Below, piece by piece: positions 1 to 17,019 of a stretch of 64,000 nt of DNA. The number at the start of each line of letters is the position of its first letter. Position 1 is the first letter of the stretch. A program made the translations under genes and the position numbers. The DNA is taken from assembly GCA_960531495.1 (NCBI GenBank), contig OY482859.1, positions 15,303,274 through 15,367,273 on the forward strand, read 5' to 3'. The stretch is from Zeus faber (lineage: Eukaryota > Chordata > Actinopteri > Zeiformes > Zeidae). Below the pieces are notes generated by a model, which had not been told where the DNA came from, searched no databases, and was given only the letters and a program-made list of their open reading frames with translations.

Positions 1-2616
<2,616 letters not shown>

Positions 2617-2684
2617 TTAGCCGATTCGCAGCGAACCCTAGACTGAGGTTAAGGACTCCAGCTGGGGCCCCATCAGCTTCCTAC

Positions 2685-2946
2685 CCGCCAGTGTGCCTCT
2701 GTTGGGGGAGGTGACGCAGTTGTTGTCCACCCCTCCAAACAGCGCCAGCTCGGCGTTGTTGCCCAGGGGCTGGTTGCCGCGGAGGTTTCCGTCCGCCGCG
2801 GGGCTCCGGTTGGGCGTCAGCGACTGCTGGGCTGAGTTGAGGTGGTGGCCGCCGGCCCCGCAGCCGGCGTTGAGGTTGCCATCCACGCTGCGAGTACGCT
2901 GGCCTACATCCTTGGGCTTGCTCTTGGAACCCCCCATGGCCTCGGC
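2685..2946 (-). CDS. src: src exon 2: start codon, SH4 and unique domain
   Basis: This is the first coding exon of Src tyrosine kinase. The ATG is at 2937-2935, preceded by 9 untranslated bases and a TGCAG acceptor (2948-2947). The protein begins MGGSKSKPKD: Gly2 for N-myristoylation plus lysines at 5, 7 and 9 that bind acidic membrane lipids (SH4). QRTRSV at 13-18 matches the PKA-site region of Src, and VTSPNRG near residue 77 matches its CDK/proline-directed site. An upstream in-frame ATG at 2964 lies within the pyrimidine tract before the acceptor and is rejected. The MGGSKSKP start separates it from Yes (MGCIKSKE) and Fyn (MGCVQCKD). The exon codes for residues 1-84 plus one base and ends at a G|GTAGG donor. 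Regulation of the locus is not visible here beyond the candidate promoter near 18.3 kb. Confidence 0.96.
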
Positions 2947-3703
2947 CTGCAGGGGTGCCAACACAGAGAGGGAGCGGCCATGAATGACTCGGAAAAACTA
3001 ATCGTCACCACGGGGGTGCGTTTCAGCGGGGCGACATGTGCGAAACGGGGCTTTCGTCCAGGGTCGGCCGCCTAGTCCGAACAGCCCCCCCCCCGCATTC
3101 CCCGGCGGGATTCCTGGGACCGCGACCGGGCTAGATGCGGTAACCGGAGACGGGATGAGAGGCCGCGGCGCTGACACCGTGGAGCCACGGTGTCATGTCA
3201 ACCGCATAAACCAGCGCTTCCCAGAGGACGGTCCAGCAGCTGCCACGCTCCCTTCAACACCCACATGGACATGGAGGCACATTCAAAATCACACACACAA
3301 CCAAACACCTTAGGGGTTTCCGGTTCCTCCGTTGGTCTTACCAGTGAGATTAGAAATAATAGGACTCAGCTCGGCATAAAAAAGGCTCTTACCAGTGTGC
3401 TATCCATTCATTTCAACGGGATTCCTTTACATTTTAACCGAACCCGTGTACGACGTGAAATTTTCTCATATCTGCGTCACTTGGCGGGCAACGGCACGCA
3501 CCCATTTAACCCTCTTCATTCGAGGTCGCCGGGAGAACGCGTTTGGGACTTTTCTGACTATCAAGTAGGTGGTTGAGAGGAAAATGGAAGACGAGAGAAG
3601 GGGCTTAGAAGAAAAAAAAACCTTGGTTTCCGTGAGATCAGGACTCTAAAGAAGCGGCGTGCCGGGCAGAAGGAGCAATTCAGACACTAAGACCACATGG
3701 AGA

Positions 3704-3745
<42 letters not shown>

Positions 3746-3749
3746 CACA
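3704..3749. repeat. (CA)n microsatellite
   Basis: This is a CA dinucleotide run with one interruption (CGCA) in the putative src intron 1. Confidence 0.9.
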
Positions 3750-4131
3750 ATGTCGAGAGGAGTATCTAAAATTCTTCTTCTTCCCCTCCCTCACATTCAT
3801 TTCTCCCTCATTCCTCAAGCCTCCCTGCTTACCAAGGCATGTGAAGTATCTGTGACCTATGTAATGACAGCTTAGTGCAGCGAAATCATTATGCTAAGCC
3901 AGGGATAATTTAGGGTCCAAAGCCTTCGCTATCATGGACAGATATAGCCACGGGGGGGTGGGGGTGGGGGGGTTGCTAGGAAATACTAATTTATAGAAAA
4001 CACTACATTTTGGGTGTTTCATGCAAAGAATGAACAAAATATAAACCAGTAAATGATCATAGTGACTTTTGATTGGGGAAAAAATAATAATCATCATCAT
4101 CATGACTGGTCTGATCCTATTATGGTACATC

Positions 4132-4432
<301 letters not shown>

Positions 4433-5230
4433 TGGCAGAAGGAGTCTGCCTTTGAGATTTTCCTTCCTCCCCCAGCTGACTGGCGCTTAATAAGCCTTTT
4501 CAGACGGATCACCGAAAAGGCATTTCCCAACTCATCTCAATCCCTCCATCATGGAAAAGAAAGGCCAGGCCCATTCCACACAACCGAGGCCCTCTCCTTA
4601 AAGAGAAGTCGCCGCTATGTCAGCGAACACGTCTCTTTCACCGCACAGTGGATCGATATGAGACCAGCGCTCAAACCTCCACCGAATTCACAAACCTTTT
4701 TTTTTTTTTTGTTAAACGGTAGCCCGCTCGGAAAGCCCAGGCTTACCGGATCAGGCCAAAGTGCAGCAAAGGGAGATCTGAGCGAAATAAACATGAAGCT
4801 GCGCATTAAGGGGAGCGCTAGGCGTTTCTGATTTCTCCATACTCGGACAAAGGCCTCTATTGTGGGCTCACAGCAGGCAGCGAGCACAAGACACAGTGGC
4901 CGCCTGTGGCTCATGGAGCGCCAGAGCTCGGCCCCGTTTAGCTCCGTTTCCCCGCAGCGGACTATAGCATGTACAGCGGCGAAGGAATGCGTCGAGAAGA
5001 GGAGGAGGAGGAGGGACCTTTCTCCCAAAAATATCCTGCGTATGCGTCGGGCCAGTGACGTCGCCACGCGTATCCGACGTCAATGCTTGGAAAAAAAAAA
5101 AAAGTTTCGGTCGAATCGCATTGATGCAGACGGATCAAACATTCCGCGGCTTTGAGGAGCAAATTTTGACGAAAAAGTCGGTCGGCCCTTCAATATCAGT
5201 GACTCCAAAATAGAAGTTAGGGAATCAGTG

Positions 5231-5350
5231 CAGCCAGCTGGTCGTTATCCCAAAATAACCCCTGACAGATTGACCGGCACCCCGACACAAAGCGGAGGTT
5301 ATTCTGCAATAACGACCGACAGCACATTACCCTGCTTATTACACGGCCAC
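5231..5350. mobile_element. Fold-back MITE-like dispersed repeat, copy 1
   Basis: Inverted arms at 5241-5260 (GTCGTTATCCCAAAATAACC) and 5297-5316 differ at only a few bases and enclose a 36-bp loop. They are followed by CACATTACCCTGCTTATTACAC. The same order of motifs recurs in a second, more degraded copy at 23797-23932, so this is an interspersed repeat and not a local hairpin. No coding capacity is present. I do not recognise a family name. Confidence 0.7.
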
Positions 5351-6391
5351 CAAATTAAGAATATGGATATGAAACGGTTGTATAACTAGTATGAATAGCC
5401 TAACACCTGCGTTGCCAGATTGGGCGGTTTTCCACCAAATTGGTTTTTTTTTTTTTTCTATTACAAGACTGAGCGATGGCGTTCGCCTGCCCCGTTCCTC
5501 CAAATGAAATCAATCCATCGGAAATAACTGTTTTTCATTGACCGCTCAACAGACCGCTGATTGTCGCTATTGACCAATCAGAATCGAGTATTCCATAGAG
5601 GCGCGTGAAAAAAGGTTCACAACAGTGAATTGATATTTGAACTGGTATTGTAGTGGTCCTCGTATTAATAGTGTTTCAACATTATCCATTGGCTTAGTGG
5701 AATCTAGTTAATGACAGCACTAGCTGTAGTGGAGGGTCTGACTGTATCCAGTGAGCACCTGCTCCGTGTGGGGAAGGGCCCACCAGAAAGTCCCTGGGTG
5801 CGCGGCGGGGGGTCCGGATGGGGGTGAGATTTGCTTAATTATGCACAAGATCTGGAAACCAATTCTAACCCACGCCAAGTCTCACGGGATTTGGTTGAGT
5901 GGGAAAAGGCTCTTTAATACGTCTGCTGGGGGTTGGTATATTAACACTTTCCATTTTTCCCTTCCCGTCTAACGTAGGGTTGGTATGAATCAACTTTGTT
6001 CTACATTGCGTAAAACAACACTGGCCAGGCCCCCTGAATTTGCTAACAATCCCACTTATAGCAAGACCATGGAGACAACCCCAAAGTGTCAAGACGAGGG
6101 GAAAGAGATAGTGAAACTCTTCTATGGGAATGGGCAAGTCAGGACTGGAACGCAAAAATGACAACTACACCGAGAAGCCTTACCTCCTCCTTACCGCCTC
6201 AGGGAGCTTGCTGCCTCCTTTTGTCTAATAAATTGGTTCGGGCATGTTCTGGCAAGGAACCTTCAAGAGATGTGCCAACTCGAGCAGCAGGTTCAATTAT
6301 TTGGGGAAATATACTAAAACGAGAATGATTACTTGGAACAAAAAATAAATAAATAAATAAAAAAATCTAAAGGAAAAAACAAAACAAAAAA

Positions 6392-6532
<141 letters not shown>

Positions 6533-8125
6533 ATATTTGGTGGTGGGGATGCTCCGGATCAACGAATCTGAAAACGAGATTAAATGATGCGAGAGAGATA
6601 GAGATAAAAGCAGGAAGGCCTCGTGGGCCCCGCTCCGCTGGGCTCATGTCGGTCCGGCCGACAGGAGACGCAGAACAACAGGTGCCAGACGGCTGCCAGA
6701 TAGGATCCTGTTTTCACTGCATTTGCATAAGCACAGTGTGGGTGTGTGTAATGGTGGAGAAAGGACGCCAATGGTACACTTAAATAGTAATAGTATAAGT
6801 ATAATAATAATAACAACAATACGTATAATAATAATAGTAATAATAATAATAATTATTATTATACATTCCTTAAGAAAACTGCACTTTGTTCAAAGTAAAA
6901 CTCCATTCAATTTAAAGTATTAAAGTTGATATTAAAACGTATTCAAGTATCAAAGGGCACATTTCAGTGTGAAGACATGACCAATCCTTGACATTCTGTC
7001 CTTTATCGGTGAAGATTTGATGTTATTGGTACTGTTTGGGTGGTTATCGGCCTTTTACGAACTGATTATATGTACATCACCAAGGGACCTTTACTTGCAG
7101 GAGCAAGAAGTAAAAAGTGAGATATTGCTTTGAAATGTTATGGAGCAAAAGCATAATGTTCCTGACTTGGGTAAATAAAATGTAGTTTCAGTAACTCCTC
7201 ACTCTGGATGTTTGAGTGCGTATCAACATCGAGCCTTGGCACGCTTCACCCCATGTGTTGAGAGGGGGAAATTAAAAAAATAAAATAAAACTAAAAAACA
7301 CTACACACAAAAAACACTCGCTTTGCAAGTGACTTAAGCAACATGTAAACTACCACTGTAATCCTCAACACAAAGACAGCTGCCCGGGCCAGGTATCCAC
7401 AGATTGTCAGATTACATCCCAAAACCTGTTTCCCCGCCTGTCAATTTAAACCAGCGTTTCTACACAGCGTTTCTAAATCGGAAAACAAGCACAATGCAAC
7501 TTTTGCCTGTGCCAACGTCAATAGAAGAAGGGGTATGGACAGGAAAACTGATCTGTCCATCTACCAACAATGCCGGCGGGGTACGTCCGGTGCGGAGAGA
7601 TCTTGAGCACACAGGAAGTGATGTCGTAAGGGAAATCAAGCTCCATTACGTGCACACATATGACACGAGGGACTAAAGGACATTGGGCTCTCCTCCCCAC
7701 GCAAGTTCTCAAGCCACATTTTTATTGCAGATTCAATTCTCTCCCTTTGTAAAAAATGATGGAGCACTAGCACTTCTGGCCACTTTTCCCAAAAGGTAAA
7801 TAGTGCAGGTTGAAGTGGAACCGACTGTGGTTTATTCAAAACGTGTTTGCTTGGTAAACGGCCGAATAAATACCACGGCCATCGACGAGAGGGACAAGCG
7901 GATGGTGGCGCGGTGCAACAGTCGACCAGTTCAGAGCCATGGAAAGGAATGAAGGCGTGTGTGTGTGTGTGTGTCTGAAACGCCGAGTGTGTGTACACTG
8001 AACACATGGGCGTGGATGTCCGCGCCCCACGTGTGCGCGCGCTCTAATGATCCCCCGTGCGCATGTGATCCGTACGGAGGCCTTGCAGACGCTCTCCTTC
8101 ATCCTAATTCCCTCTATGTAATTGC

Positions 8126-8166
<41 letters not shown>

Positions 8167-9264
8167 TGAAATAGGAGGCTTTGGCTCCTGCGTCATCAGC
8201 AGCCATTCGCCGCATAATCCAGCCTGCGCTTGTTCTGCCCAGATTATCGACATCAATTCCCTAATCGCGTTCGCAAAAACAACTGCGATGACATTCCATC
8301 TGGGGACCTGCGAGCAGGACGTGACTGAAACGTCCCGACGAGATTTACCGGTCGAGCCGCCGCCGCCGCGGCTGACACCGCCGTCGCAAGCTCCCTCGTG
8401 TCAGAAACATCTTTATCATCCTGTCGCCGCCGATCCAATTTGGTTTCAGCACCGAGCAAGCGACTACGGCCCGGCCAAAATACATGGTCACGCCAGGGTA
8501 ATCTGAGCGGTACATGGAGCAAGGCCGCGCTAATACAGCGAGCTCCACTTTGGAAGCTTAACGAAAAAGGTTACAGGTCGGCCTTGTTCCTCCCGTCTTC
8601 ATCGCCGACAGCAGAAATGGCCGATGGGATATGTTTGCAGTACACATCCCCCATCCTCAACGGTTTCACCGACCCCTCAGCCTGCATCCATCCGTCCACA
8701 CCCACTCGGTTAACCTTCAGAGTCAATCATTACAGCGGGAGAAGCAGCACCGTTCGTAGGCCCCGGGAAGGTAAACACTCGCCCCCCTCCCCGGTGGCAA
8801 GCCGTTGCCGAGTACAGGAGGAGAGCGCGTCTCTCCCGGACCAGACACTGGAACGGGAGGGAGGCGGCCCAAGTCAATATTTACCACAACACACAGACGC
8901 AGCCCGGGCGTTGCTACGGAGGCGATTCCGAGCATTCCGCAAAGCGCTGCACGGACGCATGTGATCTCTCCGCGCTGTCTGTCTTTCCTTGAGAAACCCC
9001 CCCAGGGCAGGTCGAGGGAAGGTTCCGCCGCGTCACCCGAAAAACGACGTTGGACGTCGAGAGACCGGGGAAAATTCTTTCCATCTTGGTGTTTTTTTGG
9101 TTAGACCACGGGAGATTCCCATTAAAAAAAAAAAAAACATGGTGTTTACCCATTTTCCCCAGCCGCATAGGAGCCTGCAGTGCTCTGGCTTTTATAATAG
9201 GATCAGAAGCTGTGAGCTCTTATCCCTCTCAATATGGGTTTGTGTATAATGTGAAGGGCCTGTC

Positions 9265-9315
<51 letters not shown>

Positions 9316-11052
9316 TATTTATGCTTTAAAGCAATATAGGTCCAGATCACCTTTTGTTTGCTTAATAATACAACCAGTCTGTCCGCAAATTAAAATAAGA
9401 AATCAAGTGACATCCCTCCAGCCCCACAAAGATCAAGCTGAGCCTCTGGCTTTAAAACCCATGTTCACATAGGATTTTTTTTTTTTTTTTTTTTACAAAT
9501 TTCGAACAAACAAACACTGCTGGCACAAATGTAGGTTCGTGGATTTTCAGTTATCCCTTTGCTCCCAATGTTGACACACATGTGAAATGATTTGGGGGAT
9601 TGAGGGCTCAGCGAGCAAATATCTGAGCCATTTTAGACGAGCTGATGCATGCAGGCTTCTCCTGCGTAAAGCAAGTGAGGAAAATGAAAAAAGGAAAACC
9701 CTTCCCGGGACTTGCCTCGCTATCTGGCAAATGGAGACGAGTCAGAGATGCAGTGACACTGGAGAAGCCCCCGCCCCTTTCACCAAAACCATCCCTATGC
9801 CCCTGCTCTTCATCCCTCTGTGGTTGCAAACATCTCCAGGCCAGCCGTGTTCAGCATCATCCCTCCTTCCTTCTCCCCCCGTCTCCCTGAAGTGAGAGAC
9901 TCCACCCATTCCATTCCATTCCACCCCCCTGCCATTATCTCAAAGCCCGATGTTTCCCATATAAATAGGCAACACTGTCATTACAAAGAGGAAAGAAAAA
10001 TCCACAGTAAGCCAAGTTATTATGGGTCGCGTCAAAACAGGTCCAGGAAAAGGTCCACGTTGAAAAACACAGAAAAGAGACCCCCCTGAGAGGGAACAAA
10101 ACAACCGTACACTACGATCACACCGTCTCCACGTAGTTCCTCCGCATGGCTTACGGATCTGCCGAACGGCACACCTCTTTTGATCCGAACCCGATCCCCC
10201 CTCCGGCGCGAAACTCCTCCGACTTCCGCTTCTACAGCGGGAGAAGCTCGTCTGTCGGGGGCCCTACAGACTGGGCGTGAGGAGCCCTGGCTGGGGTGAG
10301 ACATGCAGGGAGGGGTGGCATCACTGTCATTTCCTCCAGGTAGGTCGCCGGGTTTATTGCGTAAAACAAGCACAGACAGAAGCGAGTGGGCGATTGCGAT
10401 CTACACTACTTCACCGGTACTGGTACTGCTGGAATGCCGACGCTCACAAGCTTGCGAAAGGAACTGAGACATTCATATCCAATTTCTTAACTCTCTTTAT
10501 GAGTGGATATATTTTTTCCTCTTTTCATGTGTTTGTCAATGCAATGAATTGCCATTTAAATGATCCTGTGTTTAAATAGGAAATCCATAAGATCGTCTGT
10601 GTCCCAGCGAGAAAGACCATCAAATATGAGATTTTTTTATTTTTCCCCCAAACAAAATAATCGGATGGATTGCCACTTTAATGGTGTGATATTATGGATA
10701 TTACACTATATCAGCTATCATCAGATCCCATCAAACCCCGTTACAGCACCAGCGGATCTGAAGCTGGGACTTTGGTGGAAGTGGCGGTTCATAGTGGGGA
10801 GTCACAGCGCTGGCCTGATTTCATTGATGGTGAAGAGGGGAAAGAAAACGAGCCACACAACGGGACGCTACTCCGCCGTGGCATCTCGCCCACTCAGGAT
10901 GGACTGATTCACGCTTTCACTGTCGCTGCGTTCTGCCGCGCGGAGCAGCCACGCACGGGTTTCCGTGCCGATTCGCGGGGTTTGCAGGGTTTCCGTCTAA
11001 ACATGGTGGATACGTTGCGCCGAGAGCCACGGTCGGCTCATGTGTTCCGACA

Positions 11053-11095
<43 letters not shown>

Positions 11096-11807
11096 GAGGA
11101 AGAAGATAATCCTTAAGGGGGGCTTTAGCTTTCTTTCCTCCAGTTCTCCATCTATCTCCCCTCTCTCTTTTTTCCTCCTCAACACCACTCTGTTCTCCCT
11201 TCCTCCCGCTCCCCCTCTCCCTCCCTCCATCCTTTCAGGAGATTTCCAGGGGGAAATGGTGAAAATAAAAGGAGTTCAATTCCTCCGGCAGCCGGGGATA
11301 CGTCCGCTGTTCGTCACGTGAGCGGAAAAAAACATCCTCTCTCACTCTGCTCCCCGAGTGTTATTGAACCGGTAGTGCAAATAAGGAGAGAGGGAGAGAG
11401 AGAAGCAAAGAGATTCACTTCACCTCCTGGGAGGAATACAACACCATGCAGCAACAACAACAACAACAAAAACCTCTAAACACCCTTTTGATTTGTAACG
11501 CCGCCTGCTGGAACCTGCCGGAGACGCCGCGTCAGACAGAAGATGGAACGTCTTCCGAGGCGACGTCGGCCTGACGTCGGCTTCTGACTTTGATGGCGGG
11601 GAATCCTTAATTGCGGCCCCCTTGTTTCATCCCATTTCAAAGAGGCGGCGTTCAAACCGTACGGTTCCGCAGAGACACCCCCACGCGCCGCGTGCCTATA
11701 GCAAAGGCTTTTTTTAACTTGTGATCTGCACAGCATTAGTGGCGGTGGCCGAGACGTCGATGCAAGCGGGGAAATCTGAGGCGAATGGGGAGAAAAACCA
11801 TAGACGT

Positions 11808-11814
11808 GTGTGTG

Positions 11815-11881
<67 letters not shown>

Positions 11882-11895
11882 CACACACACACACA
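11808..11895. repeat. (TA)n flanked by (GT)/(CA)
   Basis: A short GTGTAT lead-in is followed by about 55 bp of TA (11821-11875), AAAAA and then CA (11880-11895). It has the same architecture as 6392-6528 and lies in the putative src intron 1. Confidence 0.93.
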
Positions 11896-12157
11896 ATGTG
11901 CAACGTCAAGGCACAGAGAGAATTTAATGTGACCAAGAAAACATCTTTAAATACGACGCTTCACGACCAAGAGGTGCGCCTAGGTCTGTGTATGCGATTT
12001 TCCAGGCGCAGTGTGTGTGTATCCGACTGTACACAAGCTATGCGACACGCGTGTGCGTGCACGCACACCCGCAGCGTGGCATTCCCAGGTTTATTGTGCA
12101 AGGGAGCCAGCTCACAGTGGAGGAATGCAGAGTGGAGGACAAGGCGAGTTCCAACTC

Positions 12158-12300
<143 letters not shown>

Positions 12301-14576
12301 AGGAGGAATGCACCGGGTGCAGGCAGAGACACCGTCGGCGTGGATGCCGTGCACGGCCACGTTGAGCAGCAGATGCCACCCAGAACATTCCTGACATGTC
12401 TTGCTGTCAGGGGACCCGGGGGAGGGCAGAGTCAAACAGTCACATTTTGCCAAAACGTCTAAATCAAGAGTTTAAAATACACGTTGGACGCTGTGGTTGT
12501 TCATTCAGTAAAATATGGTACCGTTTGTTTAGATTGTAAACAAGTAGTTTTGCATCTTCATGTGACACTGGTGTTTGTCTCCTGACTTGGCAGAGCGTCA
12601 CCGTTCCTCCTGGTGAACTCTTTGCAGGACGAGGCTGTAGCACAGACCGTGAGCAATGGAGATGGCTCTAATCTACAAAGACGCACATTTGTGTAAACTG
12701 GGAAAGTCTAGTATGAAAAGTAAGGAGTAAACTAAAAAACTGAAACGATCCGAATCTGGATTATTTCACCACCAGTGAGATGACCTCAAATTCCTTATCC
12801 ATGTGTATGTGCTGCGGCAGTAGCTTGTTAACACTGCAGATGTCTTTGTGACCAAAGGGAATCAACAGTGAACAGCAAGGTCCACACAGGCGCTGTGGGC
12901 TAAGTAATCTTCCCGGTGACACCAACAAATGGCATTACGGCCTCTCAGAATGAATGAGTGAGTGACTGAGTGAATGAGTGGGAGAGAGTCAGCCAGCCAA
13001 CACGGCAACGGAAGATAAGGGCAATGGATGGCATTCAACATTAAAAATGTACAAACATGCTCTCAAGCGTGCATGATCATTAAACATAGCAGATCCCTGC
13101 GGGGGCATTTCCATAACTGATTGGAGGGCGAGGCTTCCCCCTCACCCCCCGACCGCAGGCGCGATTTCGTCTGCACGCTCCTCTCGTCTAAACCGCCCCT
13201 TTGTTCGCCCACCAGGCCCCCGATTTCAATATTCAAATGCTCCTCAGCCGGAGGGAAGCTGCCTGCGAGCGGCCCGACTAGGTGGCGCGGCGGAAACCGG
13301 AAGGACTCTGGTGACTCCATTCACATTCCTCCTTTTAATTCCTTAGTTAAAAAAAATAAAAAGGGGGAAAAACCTGACTCATAAAATGTTTAACATACCG
13401 TAGATAAGTATAGGAAAACTCATAACATTGAACCGCGCGGCCATAACGCAATCACGGATTGCATTGGGCCACAAAAATCCATAGATTGACGCAGATTCAA
13501 TGGTCGTGGTTTCAATACCTCAAAATGCCTCCTGAGAGAAGGATCTGAGATTACACTGATTATCCACATCCACACGATCCTGCACTAAAGCGGCCTGTGT
13601 GTAGGCACCGCCGCATTAAAACCTCTTTCTCTCTCTCTCTCTGTTATCTGATTTCAGTGCAGATTATAAATCGCGCCCGGGCTAGAGGTGGACGCAGGTC
13701 ATTCCGCTCCGTTAATGTGGGATCTACATGAAAACTCCCGCACTGTGGCGGCATTATTTCATCTTACTTGCTTCACCAGCTGCCGGGAGGGGGGGCGGGG
13801 GGGGGGGGTGGGGTGGGGTTATTGGGTTTTTAAGTGGAGTAAAGACCTAGTCGGTCGCGGCAGCATCCCAGAGGGCTGAGAGAGCGAGAAAGCGCATGTT
13901 CTCTGTCCTCATCGTCCTCATCGTCACTGTTATAAGAATTTTATGTCTATGTTTTGCTGTACTTTTCTCATGAACTTTTGTACAAGGTATGTGTACTTTG
14001 CTTTTCTCATAAAGGCTAAATAGAGTTCATGTCTTAAAAAACACATGAACTAGTCACTTTCTGTGCCATAATGTGAAGAGGAGAAAGGCAACATGTCTCG
14101 ACCATCAGATAAGGGAACTTCAACAGATCTCAACGAAAAAAATACCCCATCAGCGAAACTGTCTCATCAGCAAGACCCATGTGGCGGCGTCGCGACATCT
14201 GCTGACCGACATCTCAACGACTCGTCGGCTTCGCCACTCCTAGAAAACTGTACAAAAAACTCAGATCTCCAGTGAGAATCGAGCACTTCCTCTGTGACAC
14301 TCTGTTGCGTTGCTACACTGAAACTGCTCCTCTTGTACAAGACTAAATACTTTATCAACCTAAAGTATTTGTCTCCGATTTCCTCTGTAACGATTAGTCC
14401 GTCCACGAACAAAGTTAATAACAATTTAACTTTAAGTCACCGTGGCCGTCCAGACCGAGGGGCACACAGCTGCGTCCGCACACACAAAGACACACAGAAG
14501 CGTCTTTTCTGGACGCCGCAGATGCCTTTCCTGTCACCAGTCACTGTCAGGCCAACTTGCGTTCACGCATGTGGAT

Positions 14577-14619
<43 letters not shown>

Positions 14620-15164
14620 TGGGAGTGGGAGTGGGGTGGTGGATGAGGGTGTCGGAGCGATAGCCACCACACAATGCTAACAGTGGTCGGATTGAGGAGG
14701 AGATGCGTGGCCCACGGCGGCCGGCCCTGTTCCCACAGCGCCGGGACGGGAAGTGGAGGGACGCTGGGAGAGGACACAAGGACCTCCTCTGTTCCTCTGC
14801 ATCAAAACCACTATCAGACACTCCATTCAAATGGCCCTCTGATGGAGAGAACTGAGGGCGAGATTCACTGAAGCCGGAGTGCACACAGGCCTGGACCCTT
14901 ATTACTATTCAACCTCTGCGGGCCTTTGGTGGTGCAGTGGGCGGCTTTGTGACTCCATGTGTGCGTGACGCGCTTCTATAACGTGGTCACCAGCCCATTA
15001 AACTTGGACGCAAAGCTGAGATTTATTTATTTCTTTCTTTTTAAAATCAGCCGCCGGGCCCCGCGCCGGCTCGGAACAAGGCGACGCGAGGGAATACACG
15101 CACCTCATCGAGCCACACTGCAGAGGGATAAAAAAAAAAAAAAGTGGGCCATTCAAAAACAAAG

Positions 15165-15201
<37 letters not shown>

Positions 15202-15456
15202 AGAGTGTGGGACAGTGTGACAAGAAGAGAAAAAAGAGAAAGAGGGGAATGACTGAGAGAGGGGGGTTGGAAAACAGGTGGCACTGGCATTCCTTTGCAC
15301 AAATGCAAATGCCCTTGAACATAGCTGGGCACTAATTAGCACCTAAAACTGGGCCAGAGCGACAGAAGTCTGGTGTCTGCCACATTAAAAATCTAGAAAT
15401 TCAATGGGTTCTGTCAGTGGAAGGCCGTCACAAATCGGTCACCCCAACGCCCACTC

Positions 15457-15495
<39 letters not shown>

Positions 15496-16617
15496 AGTGA
15501 GGAGCGTCTCTCATGCTGCCATCAAAACAAGTGTTTTGTTTGTTGAGTGCCGTAAAGCCATGTGGGAACATCGTGTTGACTCAACAATGCAGGGGTCCGC
15601 TCCTCATCTCAGGGTCCCAAGCTGTCGATGGCTCATTTACAGTCCCCCCCTCCGTTCGACCATTTGTGCTCCATTCCTTTTTTTTTTCCCCTTTAACTCT
15701 TTGGCCGAGAAGCCACTTCCGTTCTACAATATGAGGCGATCACAATATATCCTCGGTGCTCGGTGCTCCTCAGCTGAAAAACAACAACATATCAGAGTCC
15801 GGTCCCGCCGGCGCTGTTGTCGTCTTTCCTCGAGCGCTCTCTCGCTCCGAGCGGTCGCATGAACTCTCGAATTTTGACAGAGAAAAAAGGAAATACTCAA
15901 GACCATCAGGCGTAGTATTCGTCAGATTAAGTCCCCGCAAAAGACAACATCTGAATGGTCCGCCATGCGTCCCTCTGATTACATGCACAAAGACGACACT
16001 GAAAGAGGAAACAAGTGCCTCCCAAAAAGAAGAGGGTCCGATTCTCCAGAGCCGCAGAGCCGGGGATACAAGCGGCCCATTGACGCCGGGCCCAGCGTAT
16101 CGCCCCCCGACAGACGAACGGACGGGACGGACAGACCGATCCAGTGTGCCGGGGAACAAAGGGGCCCGTCCACATCCACGCTGGCAATTAACAGGAATTT
16201 GGGCCCCCGAGAGACACTTTCCAGCGATTTCACTGGTGCCGACGACGTAAGACTTCCCCTGCCGCCCCGTGCAACCCCGGCGAAGGCTTTCACTGGAAGG
16301 CATTCACGGGATTCCAAGGAGTATTAAGCCCCATCTGTTAAGCCCAAGATGTGGCAGTAGAGGAAGCACAATGGAGCCATCCAGTAGCACTTCTCACTCA
16401 CTGGTGGCCTACATGGCTCCGTGTAAGGCAATACCACGGGTTTAATATCGAACAAAATAAAATAGGCGCCCCATTATAAGCAAATGTCATCTTTTCAGAA
16501 ATTGCGCTTTTGAGATTGAACCGTCTGGAGTCGTCACACACGCCCTAGGATGTTTACTACACAGCTTCATCTTCGGCATTGGTTTGCATGTCATTGGCCC
16601 AATATGGATTTTTTTTT

Positions 16618-16953
16618 GGGGGGGGGGGGGGGGGGGGGGGTGTTCCATGGCAAACATCCTAATTCCTCCAGGAGTGCACACACAAAATACAAACAAGGTC
16701 ATAATCTGAAGAGGATTATTCCAATGCAATACAGAAATGGTGATGAATGATCAAATGCGGCAGCGATTCGACTTTTTTTTTTTTTTTTTTTCCCCCATTT
16801 AAGAATTTGGGAGAAAATCTTCCCCTTTAACTGAAAATTAAGGGAGACGGTTTTTCATGCGAAGGATGAAGGATATTGTTGTGTTTTTTAATAGGGAACA
16901 TCAAGGTTTCAGGAGAGCCAAACCGCAACAGCACACTGAGTAAGAGGTGCGCG

Positions 16954-16992
<39 letters not shown>

Positions 16993-17019
16993 GCTGTTGT
17001 GTGTGTGTGTGTGTGTGTG
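16618..17019. repeat. G-run and (CA)n/(GT)n pair
   Basis: A 23-bp G-run lies at 16618-16640. A CA run at 16951-16991 is followed within about 10 bp by a GT run (16997-17019), which makes an imperfect inverted CA/GT hairpin. The sequence between them shows no recognisable feature. Confidence 0.9.
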